Positions 19,690 to 27,811 of a DNA stretch of 64,000 bases are shown here, one piece after another. Origin of the DNA: an uncultured Bacteroides sp. (GTDB lineage Bacteria > Bacteroidota > Bacteroidia > Bacteroidales > Bacteroidaceae). The stretch covers positions 558,001-622,000 of the forward strand of contig NZ_OY780936.1 in the NCBI RefSeq assembly GCF_963675905.1. The letters run 5' to 3'. The translations under genes were made by a program, and so were the position numbers. A model generated the notes under the pieces. The model ran no database searches and was not told the DNA's origin. It saw nothing but the letters and a program-made list of their open reading frames with translations. How positions within the stretch are numbered: position 1 is the stretch's first letter; each line of letters begins with the position of its first letter.

Positions 19690-20796
19690 CTATTCTAATC
19701 TGTCATTAAACTTCTTAAGACTTACAATCAGTAATACAAAGGCCATGAATGATAGAATTCCAATTTCTTTCAGAACAAAAAAGAGATCGAGTCCTTCAAT
19801 CATAATCTTTTTCACAGCAATGATATACCATTTTGCCGGAATTATATTCGATATCACTTGAAGCATTACCGGCATATTCTCGGTAGGGTAGATCATTCCG
19901 GATAGAAGCATTACCGGCATCAGCAAAACCATACCCGAAACAAGCATAGCTGCTACCTGTGTCTCTGCAATAGTAGATATAAGCAGACCGAGCGCCAGTG
20001 ATACAATAATGAACAGCAACGATACGCCAAACAATAAGACCAGACTTCCGGCAATAGGAACATCGAGCACATATACTGATAATAGTAAAATAGTGATGAT
20101 GTTTATACCGCAAAGAACCATATATGGAATTGCTTTTGCCAGAATGATATAGATAGGCTTAACCGGCGAAACCAGAAGAACTTCCATTGTACCCGTCTCT
20201 TTCTCGCGTACGATGGATATAGATGTCATCATGGCACAGATAAGCATCAATATCAATCCCATAACTCCCGGAACAAAATTGTATGCTCCCTTCATACCCG
20301 GGTTATAGAGCAACTTTACTTTTGGAGTAATTGTTAATGGTGCTTTATATTGTCCGCTTAATTCCTGCTGAGCCGATGAAATAACATTGGATACATATCC
20401 CGTCAGCGTGGATGCCGTATTAGGGTCAGTTCCATCTGTTATAAGCTGAACAGACGCATCACCCGTGTGGCGAAAGTTTTCTCCGAAGTGATCTCCGAAA
20501 ACCAGAATTATATCGGCCTTTCCTTCTTTGAAGGTAGTTTGAATATCTTGTTGATTATCTATTCTGGTAATCACATTCATGTATTCGTTGGCATCAATCT
20601 TATCAATAATCTTCTGAGTAACCTCGTCTTTTGATGGATCGAAAACAGCCACACGTACGTTCTTTACCTCAGTTGTGATGGCGAATCCGAATATGATAAT
20701 CTGTACGATAGGCATTCCCAATAGAATAAGTATGGTACGCTTATCGCGAGATATATGATAAAATTCTTTTCTTACAAATGCTAAAAACTGCTTCAT
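19690..20796 (-). CDS. ABC-2 type export permease (YbhS-like)
   Basis: Paralogue of the next gene, 368 aa from the ATG at 20796 (MKQFLAFVRKEFYHISRDKR). An in-frame ATG 22 codons upstream lies inside the ATPase gene and is rejected; an AGGAGAAT stretch precedes the chosen start. Same topology: N-terminal helix, large periplasmic domain with KVKLLYNPGMKGAYNFVPGV, then five helices with SIVREKETGTMEVLLVSPV, the ABC-2 motif. The gap to the ATPase stop is four bases, so tight translational coupling is likely. Confidence 0.88.
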   Translation of the reverse strand: MKQFLAFVRKEFYHISRDKRTILILLGMPIVQIIIFGFAITTEVKNVRVAVFDPSKDEVTQKIIDKIDANEYMNVITRIDNQQDIQTTFKEGKADIILVFGDHFGENFRHTGDASVQLITDGTDPNTASTLTGYVSNVISSAQQELSGQYKAPLTITPKVKLLYNPGMKGAYNFVPGVMGLILMLICAMMTSISIVREKETGTMEVLLVSPVKPIYIILAKAIPYMVLCGINIITILLLSVYVLDVPIAGSLVLLFGVSLLFIIVSLALGLLISTIAETQVAAMLVSGMVLLMPVMLLSGMIYPTENMPVMLQVISNIIPAKWYIIAVKKIMIEGLDLFFVLKEIGILSFMAFVLLIVSLKKFNDRLE

Positions 20797-20800
20797 AGCT

Positions 20801-21547
20801 TTATTCTCCTCTTGTTGCTTTACGTGCCAGTTTATAGAATACCTCTTCCATTTCCTGAACATTAAACTGTTTTTTCAGATTGGCCGGACTATCGAGCGCT
20901 TCAATTACTCCGTCCACCATAATAGATACCCGGTTGCAATATTCAGCTTCATCCATGTAGTGGGTAGTTACGAAGACAGTAATCCCTCTGTCGGCTGCCT
21001 GATAGATCAGTTCCCAGAATTGTCGGCGGGTGGCGGGATCGACTCCGCCCGTTGGTTCATCGAGAAAAACTATTTTGGGCTCGTGAAAAATTGCCACGGA
21101 AAAAGCAAGTTTCTGTTTCCATCCTAGCGGCAGACTGGCAACCAATGTATTCCTTTCAGATTCGAAACCTAATCGGGCAAGAAGTTCTTCTGTCTTTATG
21201 GCAATATCTTTATCTTTCATTCCATATATTCCAGCAAACAGACGAATATTTTCCCACACTTTAAGGTCTTCGTAAAGAGAAAACTTCTGGCTCATATAAC
21301 CGATGTTTCGTTTCACCAATTCAGATTCTTTGCCAATATCAAAGCCTGCTACCTTGCCTTTTCCTGATGTAGGCTTGCTTAAAGCGCAAAGCATTCTCAT
21401 GGCTGTGGTTTTTCCGGCTCCGTTTGCTCCCAGAAAACCAAAGATCTCACCTTCAAAAACATTGAAGCTAATGTGGTCTACAGCCGTAAAATTGCCGAAA
21501 CGCTTAGTCAGCTCCTTGGTTTCAATCACTATATTGTCTTTATTCAT
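20801..21547 (-). CDS. ABC transporter ATP-binding subunit (second ATPase)
   Basis: A 248-aa nucleotide-binding subunit. Walker A GANGAGKTT (about 39-47), Q-loop YMSQKFSLYEDL, a degenerate signature SLPLGWKQKL in place of LSGGMKQ, Walker B IVFLDEPTGGVDP and the switch histidine in TTHYMDEA. Together with the upstream ATPase it corresponds to the two halves of the fused E. coli YbhF. The altered signature motif suggests one of the two ATP sites is less active, as in other heterodimeric exporters. Confidence 0.9.
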   Translation of the reverse strand: MNKDNIVIETKELTKRFGNFTAVDHISFNVFEGEIFGFLGANGAGKTTAMRMLCALSKPTSGKGKVAGFDIGKESELVKRNIGYMSQKFSLYEDLKVWENIRLFAGIYGMKDKDIAIKTEELLARLGFESERNTLVASLPLGWKQKLAFSVAIFHEPKIVFLDEPTGGVDPATRRQFWELIYQAADRGITVFVTTHYMDEAEYCNRVSIMVDGVIEALDSPANLKKQFNVQEMEEVFYKLARKATRGE

Positions 21548-21560
21548 ACTTTTATTCTAT

Positions 21561-22478
21561 TTAGGCTTCCTTAGGCCTGGAAGCCAGTTGCATGTAACAA
21601 TCCTCAATTGTTGGCGTTATCTCATTGATTTCTATATCCCAGTGCCCTTTATCCTGCATCTGTTTTTCCAGTGTTGCGATAGTTAATGACGGGTCAACAG
21701 TAAGGTGATGTACAGTTCCGAAAGCAAAACAGCTTTTTACTCCTTCACATGCTCTTAATTCATTTAGCAGAGCCGACATATTATGACTTTTGGCCGACCA
21801 GAGAACTTCCTTGAAATCACTTACAATCTCCTGCGGAGTTTCAATACCCAGAAAGCTTCCATCCTGAATCAAAGCAATTCTATCGCAAAGTACAGCCTCG
21901 TCCATATAAGGTGTTGATACCAGAATTGTTATGCCCTGGGCTTTTAGCTTTTTCAGCATTTCCCAGAATTCTTTTCTTGAAACCGGATCCACACCGGTGG
22001 TTGGTTCGTCAAGGAAAAGAACTGTTGGCTTATGTATCAGGGCACAACTTAATGCCAGCTTCTGCTTCATACCTCCCGACAGTTTCCCTGCACGACGTTT
22101 CTTGAAAGGCTCTATCTGCTGATAGATATCTTTAATCAGATAGTAGTTCTCCTCAATCGTAGTGTTGAATACCGTTGCGAAGAATTTCAGATTTTCTTCA
22201 ACCGTCATATCCTGATAAAGAGAGAAGCGTCCCGGCATATAACCCACACGGTTACGTATTTCCTTGTAATCCTTCACAATATCAAGTCCGTCAACAGTAG
22301 CATTCCCGCTGTTGGGTCTGATTAATGTGGTTAGAATACGGAACATCGTAGTCTTTCCGGAGCCATCGGGACCAATCAGTCCGAACATTTCTCCCGGATT
22401 AACTGAGAATGAAACATTCTTCAGTGCTTCTACTTCACCATATTTTTTAGAGATTCCCTCTACTTCAATTGCTGCCAT
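21561..22478 (-). CDS. ABC transporter ATP-binding subunit (first ATPase)
   Basis: A 305-aa ATPase. Walker A GPDGSGKTT (residues 37-45), Q-loop YMPGRFSLYQDM, canonical signature LSGGMKQKL, Walker B VLFLDEPTTGVDP; the switch position reads STPYMDEA, with Pro-Tyr where the partner has His-Tyr, so the His is missing. The C-terminal 80 residues are the extra domain common in drug-exporter ATPases. The two ATPases have complementary defects (missing H-loop here, altered signature there), which suggests one full composite site. Its ATG overlaps the stop of the HlyD gene. Confidence 0.9.
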   Translation of the reverse strand: MAAIEVEGISKKYGEVEALKNVSFSVNPGEMFGLIGPDGSGKTTMFRILTTLIRPNSGNATVDGLDIVKDYKEIRNRVGYMPGRFSLYQDMTVEENLKFFATVFNTTIEENYYLIKDIYQQIEPFKKRRAGKLSGGMKQKLALSCALIHKPTVLFLDEPTTGVDPVSRKEFWEMLKKLKAQGITILVSTPYMDEAVLCDRIALIQDGSFLGIETPQEIVSDFKEVLWSAKSHNMSALLNELRACEGVKSCFAFGTVHHLTVDPSLTIATLEKQMQDKGHWDIEINEITPTIEDCYMQLASRPKEA

Positions 22479-23383
22479 TACTTTGTAAAGCTAACTTCTC
22501 CGTACATTCCAATTTTAATATCTCCACTATTCTTCACTGCAACTTTTACAGCATAAACAAGATTGGCGCGTTCATCCTTTGTAAGAATTCCTTTTGGAGT
22601 AAATTCTGATTTGTTTGAGATCCAGGTAACAGTTCCCGGGAATTCTTTCACATTCTCGCCTCCGTAATCGGCAAACACTTTTACTTTCTGGCCAATCTTT
22701 ATCTGAGATAGCTGATCGGAAGTAATATAGGCACGCAAAAACATGTTTTCTATATCTGCAACTTTGAAAAGAGCTTTACCAGGAGTGGCAAGTTCGCCTT
22801 TTTCAGCATATTTGCTTAACACAGTACCGTTTATCGGACTGATGATATGGCACTTACTAAGTTGGTCATTCAGTTGAGCAACCTGTATTTCAAGTGATGA
22901 ACTCTCTCCGTTCACCCCCGCATTGTTGTTTTCCAAAGTAGAAGTCTGTGCTATAAGCTGTTTCTGTAGGTAAGCAATCTGTGAGTTAATATCATCCAAC
23001 TGCTTCTGGTTACCGGCATTGCTTTTTACCAGATTCTCCCAACGTCTTTTTTCACGTTCCTGAGTTACAATTTGTTGTTTAATTGCAGCTATCTGTTTGC
23101 CTATATCCTGTCTGCGACTTTTTACTGTAGTAGTATTTGCCTGCAACTGAAGCTTTTTCAGGTAAAGTTGTACTGTATCAACATATCCTACTTCCTTGCC
23201 TTGCTGAAGCTGATCGCCTTCAGTAATATTAAAATCCAAAAGTTTGCCGGATGCTTCAGAAGAAACAATCACTTCGGTAGCTTCAAATGTTCCTGTTGCA
23301 TCATATTTACCTTTTTCGTTTCCACAAGCCGATAATAATGTTGTGGCAAGTGTGCCGTATAATATACCTTTTATGAGTTTCAT
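22478..23383 (-). CDS. HlyD/YbhG-type periplasmic adaptor lipoprotein
   Basis: Membrane fusion protein of 301 aa linking the ABC exporter to TolC. Lipobox LLSAC places Cys20. Beta-barrel and lipoyl halves (about 28-70 and 185-230; VIVSSEASGKLLDFNITEGD and CHIISPINGTVLSKYAEKGE) flank a long alpha-helical hairpin (about 75-180, rich in Gln, Lys and Glu) as in HlyD family proteins. Encoded between the TolC-like protein and the first ATPase, with a one-base overlap downstream, so it is part of the same efflux machine. Confidence 0.9.
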   Translation of the reverse strand: MKLIKGILYGTLATTLLSACGNEKGKYDATGTFEATEVIVSSEASGKLLDFNITEGDQLQQGKEVGYVDTVQLYLKKLQLQANTTTVKSRRQDIGKQIAAIKQQIVTQEREKRRWENLVKSNAGNQKQLDDINSQIAYLQKQLIAQTSTLENNNAGVNGESSSLEIQVAQLNDQLSKCHIISPINGTVLSKYAEKGELATPGKALFKVADIENMFLRAYITSDQLSQIKIGQKVKVFADYGGENVKEFPGTVTWISNKSEFTPKGILTKDERANLVYAVKVAVKNSGDIKIGMYGEVSFTK

Positions 23384-23395
23384 ATTGTAAGAGTA

Positions 23396-24661
23396 TTAAT
23401 TGTTTGTACTGTTTTTATAATTGTAGATTGATATTAGTAGCTGAATTTCGTGAAGCACTTTACTTTGCTTTGCCTGATCTTCAGAATTTATATCCCGAAG
23501 CAAGTCAGTAACGCTTAATGTTCCGTGTTCAACCTTTACTTCCGATGCCTTTTTTATATTTGTGCGCAGACGGATAATTTCGTCATCATCCCGCATCAGT
23601 TGCTTTATCTTATCAATCTCATTACTTTGTTGAGTCATTTTTAAATTTGTATTGAACAGGAATGTTTCTTTTTGCACAGCTATGTTTTGCTGATTGGTAT
23701 CCAGTAATTTCTTATCGTTCTTTTTGGTGTAAAGACTTCCGAAATTCCATGTAAGCCGGGCACCTGCAATATAATAAGGCGTGAATTCATTTTTAAGCAT
23801 ATTCAGTCCCGGATTGCCGTATTCTCCCTGAACAAATACTCCTAGTTTTGGCATGTTCTTTGCATCAATCATGCTCTTCTGAGTTTCGAACAGAGTGCTT
23901 TGTGCCTCGAATAGTTGAAGCTCAGGTCGGTTTATTGTTGATGACAGAGAAGCTTCTTCTGCAAAAGAAGGTTTAACGAGTGAAGTGCCTTCTTTAATAT
24001 CTTCATCAATCAGAACAGATAACATTTCTCTATATGCTTTTCTTGTAGCTTCCAGCTCCACTTTGCGCTGAGCTGTACTAAGCTGATTTACCTTTACAGC
24101 ATCCAGATCAGCCTGATTAGCAATGCCATTAGTTACATAAGATGAAACTTGATTGTAGTTGCGTTTTAATTCATCCTGCAACAATATATTCTGCTTTATT
24201 TGCTCATCCAGCAACAGGATTCCAAAGAATATTTGGTTTACCCTGTCGTTGATAGCATACATATCGACATCAAGTTTCTGTTTATCGACGGCAGAGCTCG
24301 CTTCGGTTATTTTCTTCTGATTGCGGATAACCCCACCATCCCAAACACTTTGATTAACCTCAACAACCGACTGGTATTGATCTTTGTTTAATCCTTCAAT
24401 AGTTACATTAGGTAATGTAATAGGAAGTTTCGTTACAGCCGACTGGTAGGTAGCTTTTGCAGAAAGAGACACTTGAGGCAAGTATCCTTTGTTTGCATTA
24501 GATAAATTGAACTCTTTCGTCTGTTCAATCAACCCATACTGTTTTACCTGTGGGTAGTTAGCCTGTGCTTTCTTATAACAATCATCAATTGATAATTGTC
24601 CGTAAATCGGGGCATGTAAGCAAATGAAAGCAAGGGTGATAATGAATGCCACTTTTTTCAT
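23396..24661 (-). CDS. TolC family outer membrane efflux protein
   Basis: A 421-aa outer membrane channel with signal peptide (ends PIYGQ). Two TolC repeats with long helical segments: LSIDDCYKKAQANYPQVKQY at the start, and AQSTLFETQKSMIDAKNMPK opening the second half. The strand segments YQSVVEVNQSVWDGGVIRN and YYIAGARLTWNFGSLYTKKN are the membrane strands. First structural gene of the operon, 12 bp before the adaptor. A palindromic operator copy lies about 33-52 bp upstream of its ATG. Confidence 0.9.
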   Translation of the reverse strand: MKKVAFIITLAFICLHAPIYGQLSIDDCYKKAQANYPQVKQYGLIEQTKEFNLSNANKGYLPQVSLSAKATYQSAVTKLPITLPNVTIEGLNKDQYQSVVEVNQSVWDGGVIRNQKKITEASSAVDKQKLDVDMYAINDRVNQIFFGILLLDEQIKQNILLQDELKRNYNQVSSYVTNGIANQADLDAVKVNQLSTAQRKVELEATRKAYREMLSVLIDEDIKEGTSLVKPSFAEEASLSSTINRPELQLFEAQSTLFETQKSMIDAKNMPKLGVFVQGEYGNPGLNMLKNEFTPYYIAGARLTWNFGSLYTKKNDKKLLDTNQQNIAVQKETFLFNTNLKMTQQSNEIDKIKQLMRDDDEIIRLRTNIKKASEVKVEHGTLSVTDLLRDINSEDQAKQSKVLHEIQLLISIYNYKNSTNN

Positions 24662-24693
24662 AAATATATTCTTTAATTTTGATAAACTAATAT

Positions 24694-24713
24694 GTTTAAC
24701 AACTCTGTTAATT
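24694..24713. promoter_or_regulatory. Candidate TetR operator upstream of the efflux operon
   Basis: GTTTAACAACTCTGTTAATT: half-sites TTAACA and TGTTAA. It matches the site at 25361-25380 in 18 of 20 positions. It lies in the 66-bp gap between tetR and the TolC gene, where a repressor would block the operon promoter. Confidence 0.7.
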
Positions 24714-24727
24714 TAATCGCAAAAAAA

Positions 24728-25348
24728 TTATGGACGTAACCTTCTCAAAATTATTTCAACGTTTTCTATCTTTTTCTCGGCCAGTAAAGAATGGTACTCT
24801 TTTCCAAAAGAACCGGCAACACGTTCTATAATAGGATGAGCCAAAAAAGCAAAAACATTCAATGAAACAACATCCAATAATAGATGGACCGGATCAACAG
24901 CGCAAATCTCCTTATTCTTTATTGCAACTTCCATTTCTGCATTTAGCTTCTCAAGAATGTGTCTTATTGCAGGTCCGGCAATTATAGGAAATTTATCCAG
25001 CCTCTCTTTATTGGTAAGGAACTCATTTAAAACAAAAAAAGGTAGCTTTGGGTTTGATGCCAGAAAATCAAAGTGAGCTTTAACTATATACTCTACTTTT
25101 TCTATAAATGGCAATTTTTCTTCAATCTTTGGCATATATGAATTAGCCAAAAGAGCTACTTTCTTTTGAAATACTTTTTCGAAAAGATTGTCTTTTGTTC
25201 GGAAATAGTAATGAAGCATAGCATGGTTTACACCGGCTATTCGGGCAATTTCAGTTGTCTTGGTCAGGGTATAACCTTTGTCTAAGAATTCCTTCTCAGC
25301 AGCTTCCATTATTGCCTGTTCTGTATTAACGTCTTCTTTCTCTTTCAT
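24728..25348 (-). CDS. TetR family regulator of the efflux operon (CecR-like)
   Basis: A 206-aa repressor. The N-terminal helix-turn-helix (about 12-58) reads AIMEAAEKEFLDKGYTLTKT, then EIARIAGVNHAMLHYYFRTK, the standard TetR pattern; the rest is an all-helical ligand domain. The ATG at 25348 is chosen; a longer frame reads through the operator palindrome. The arrangement tetR, TolC, HlyD, two ATPases, two permeases parallels E. coli cecR-ybhGFSR. Two near-identical palindromes, one before this gene and one before the TolC gene, indicate autoregulation plus control of the operon. Confidence 0.9.
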   Translation of the reverse strand: MKEKEDVNTEQAIMEAAEKEFLDKGYTLTKTTEIARIAGVNHAMLHYYFRTKDNLFEKVFQKKVALLANSYMPKIEEKLPFIEKVEYIVKAHFDFLASNPKLPFFVLNEFLTNKERLDKFPIIAGPAIRHILEKLNAEMEVAIKNKEICAVDPVHLLLDVVSLNVFAFLAHPIIERVAGSFGKEYHSLLAEKKIENVEIILRRLRP

Positions 25349-25360
25349 AATAACACATTT

Positions 25361-25380
25361 GTTTAACAGTTCTGTTAATT
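25361..25380. promoter_or_regulatory. Candidate TetR operator upstream of tetR
   Basis: GTTTAACAGTTCTGTTAATT: TTAACAG and CTGTTAA are a perfect 7-bp dyad around TT. It starts 13 bp before the tetR ATG and is a near copy of the 24694 site, as expected for autorepression. Confidence 0.72.
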
Positions 25381-25500
25381 GCTGCAAATCTAATATGATT
25401 TTAATTAATAGCAAAGATTTATTTCATATTTTACATAGTTTAACGTAGACTTTTAATTTGCTATAATTTAGAATTAAAACGAAATTAAAATGCCATATTA

Positions 25501-25531
25501 TTGCCTTGCTCAGTGGTTTTAATTACTTTTG
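25501..25531 (+). promoter_or_regulatory. Promoter of the KDG kinase gene
   Basis: TTG at 25501-25503, 20-bp spacer, TACTTTTG at 25524-25531: a full Bacteroides-type promoter, with a leader of about 45 nt to the ATG. Confidence 0.6.
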
Positions 25532-25582
25532 GACGTCTAAATGAATCTAAAGATGTGTTTTTGATAATTAAAATAGAAGTTT

Positions 25583-26626
25583 ATGATAAGTAAAATCGTC
25601 ACATTTGGAGAAGTGCTTTTACGTTTAACTCCTCCTGACTATTTAAAATTCTCTCAGGCGAAAGAGTTTGTTGCAACATATGGTGGTAGTGAAGCGAACG
25701 TAGCTGTTTCTTTAGCTCAATTTGGTTTGAATAGTAAATTTGTGACTCGTCTTCCTCACAATGATATTGCCGATGCTTGCATAAAGGAGTTACGTTCACA
25801 TAATGTTTCTACAGATTGTATATCAAGAGGAGGAGACCGGGTAGGTATTTATTTCCTTGAAAACGGAGCTGTAGCTCGTCAGTCAAAAGTAGTATATGAT
25901 CGTGCCGGTTCATCTTTTTGTACGCTTCAACCAGGGATGATTGATTGGAAAGAAGTACTTAAAGATGCACAATGGTTTCACTGGTCGGGCGTTGCAGCTG
26001 CAGTTTCTCAAGGTGCAGCAGATGCCTGCATGGAAGGAATAAAAGTTGCCGATAGCATGGGACTCACTATTTCCTGCGATTTGAACTATCGTAAGAATTT
26101 GTGGAAGTATGGCAAGACTCCTGATGAGGTAATGCTTCCAATGGTACAGTATAGCGATGTAATTTTTGGTAGTGAACCTGAATATGAAAAAGTGCTTGGT
26201 ATTTCTAAAGTTGGTTTTAAGGCTGTTTCTGTAAATGAAGAACTGAATGAAGATGGCTTCAGAGCTGTTGGCGAACAAGTTGTGGCTAAGGTTCCTCGTT
26301 GCAAAAAGATGTTCCTTGAGCTTCGTAATTCAATTAATGCCAATCATAATACTATTGCCGGAGTTGTTTATTCAGATAATACTTTGAAGTGTTCTAAAAT
26401 ATACGATATTACTCATAATGTAGACCGTGTTGGAGTAGGAGATGCTTTCTGTGGTGGTATGATATACGGATTAGTTGCTTATCCGGGTGATGATCAGAAA
26501 GCGCTTGATTTTGCAATGGCTGCCTCTTGTTTGAAGAATACTGTTTATGGTGACTTTAATCTGGTAACGGCTGCCGAGGTTGAAAATCTTATGGGCGGTG
26601 ATGGCTCAGGTCGTGTTTCCCGATAA
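25583..26626 (+). CDS. kdgK: 2-dehydro-3-deoxygluconokinase (PfkB family)
   Basis: Phosphorylates 2-keto-3-deoxygluconate to KDPG in pectin and uronate breakdown. It is 347 aa. The N-terminal VTFGEVLLRLTPPDYLKFSQ and YGGSEANVAVSLAQFG are typical of KdgK; the second PfkB signature DRVGVGDAFCGGM holds the catalytic base Asp287. The KDPG aldolase and uronate genes normally adjacent are not seen, so it stands alone between its own promoter and terminator. Ketose or fructose kinase activity is the main alternative within the family. Confidence 0.88.
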   Translation: MISKIVTFGEVLLRLTPPDYLKFSQAKEFVATYGGSEANVAVSLAQFGLNSKFVTRLPHNDIADACIKELRSHNVSTDCISRGGDRVGIYFLENGAVARQSKVVYDRAGSSFCTLQPGMIDWKEVLKDAQWFHWSGVAAAVSQGAADACMEGIKVADSMGLTISCDLNYRKNLWKYGKTPDEVMLPMVQYSDVIFGSEPEYEKVLGISKVGFKAVSVNEELNEDGFRAVGEQVVAKVPRCKKMFLELRNSINANHNTIAGVVYSDNTLKCSKIYDITHNVDRVGVGDAFCGGMIYGLVAYPGDDQKALDFAMAASCLKNTVYGDFNLVTAAEVENLMGGDGSGRVSR

Positions 26627-26678
26627 AACAATAAAAAGAACAAGTGAATAATTGATATACTAACTTCTTATTAATATT

Positions 26679-26725
26679 GAATGGCTTTTATGAACGGAAT
26701 GTTTATAAGAGCCATTCCTTTTTTT
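26679..26725 (+). terminator. Intrinsic terminator of kdgK
   Basis: GAATGGCTTTTATGAAC (26679-26695) pairs with GTTTATAAGAGCCATTC (26701-26717) with two mismatches, followed by eight T residues after one C. Confidence 0.85.
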
Positions 26726-26759
26726 GCAAGTAAATGACTGGCTTTGTTTAAATGAAAAA

Positions 26760-26800
26760 ACTCTGCCGATATAATGAACTGGTGCTCAAATCGGCAGAGT
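26760..26800 (-). terminator. Hairpin past the 26861 outer membrane protein gene
   Basis: ACTCTGCCGAT (26760-26770) and ATCGGCAGAGT (26790-26800) form a perfect 11-bp stem; on the minus strand the exit is TTTTTTCATTT. Confidence 0.7.
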
Positions 26801-26860
26801 GTAAAACGTTTATCTTCTCTGGTAAAATTAAGATAAAATGAGGCTAAGCCTATGAGTTAA

Positions 26861-27520
26861 TTAAAACTCAATTCCTACTTTTAAATTAACTCCTCCAACT
26901 GTTTCTCTTGAAATACCATAGTATCCCCTATCAATATCTACTTTTTGCATTGAATACCCCATCGAAACATTTAAAGCTTTACTGTCTAAAGCAAATCTTA
27001 CGCCGGCATTAGGATTGAGATAAAAACCTTGAAGATCAAAAGGGGAATATCCAATTTTTATACCGACAAATGGTGTGATAGAACTTTTTATAAAATTAGC
27101 TCTTAAGTCAGCATATATAGGAAGGGCTACTTTACTTGAGTCAAAATAGAAATGAACACCTGTTCCTGCTCCTAAAAAAAAGTAAGGGTTGAATTGGTAA
27201 CCATATGTACCATTAATTTCCAACTCGTCTTCGCCATAATCCCCTGTTCCGAAAGTGTATCCTAACTCTAAAAAGCCTTTGTATCCATTCGTTTCTTTAT
27301 ACTGAAAATTCGAATTATTTTTTTTATGGGTTGTGTTGTAATATGGCTCTTTTGTAATTTTATCAACTTCATCAATGTTGTATACAAAAACATTTCCATC
27401 GTTAGTTTGTATTTTTATAAGCTTGTTAGGTTGTTGTTCAATGATAATACCTCTGATAATGCTGCCGTTTTTTAGATAAACAACTTCCTGAAGGTCGCTT
27501 TGAGCATAAGTAAAGCTCAT
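26861..27520 (-). CDS. Exported beta-barrel-type protein of unknown function
   Basis: From the first ATG (27520) the product is 219 aa, but that start falls in the middle of a signal peptide. The frame stays open upstream to 27562, where an ATA would give a complete leader (Lys-Lys-Ile-Leu-Leu-Val, ending FTYAQ). After the leader, residues 22-70 look like a small beta domain (EVVYLKNGSIIRGIIIEQQP) seen in front of many Bacteroidetes barrels, followed by about eight amphipathic strands (GFLELGYTFGTGDY, FLGAGTGVHFYF) ending in Phe, typical of an outer membrane barrel. Function unknown. Confidence 0.75.
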   Translation of the reverse strand: MSFTYAQSDLQEVVYLKNGSIIRGIIIEQQPNKLIKIQTNDGNVFVYNIDEVDKITKEPYYNTTHKKNNSNFQYKETNGYKGFLELGYTFGTGDYGEDELEINGTYGYQFNPYFFLGAGTGVHFYFDSSKVALPIYADLRANFIKSSITPFVGIKIGYSPFDLQGFYLNPNAGVRFALDSKALNVSMGYSMQKVDIDRGYYGISRETVGGVNLKVGIEF

Positions 27521-27811
27521 AAAATAAAAAAATGAAACTAGTACTAAAAGGATTTTTTTTATGATTCTTATTTTTGTATCTCAGGTTCCTGCTGAGATTA
27601 TTTAAAAAATGTAATTGTACGAGGAACTAACATCTTGAATGATGTCGCACTTTTTTGTATTAAAGTTGTATAATTTGTTTTTTCAATATTTGCTTTACTT
27701 TCATAGTCTATTGATTATGAATGTTTTCTGAATAATGACAATAGATTAAATTTATAGAATTTTCTATTTAAATATATTTGTAATTATTGTTTTTGTAAAT
27801 ATAATGAATAT

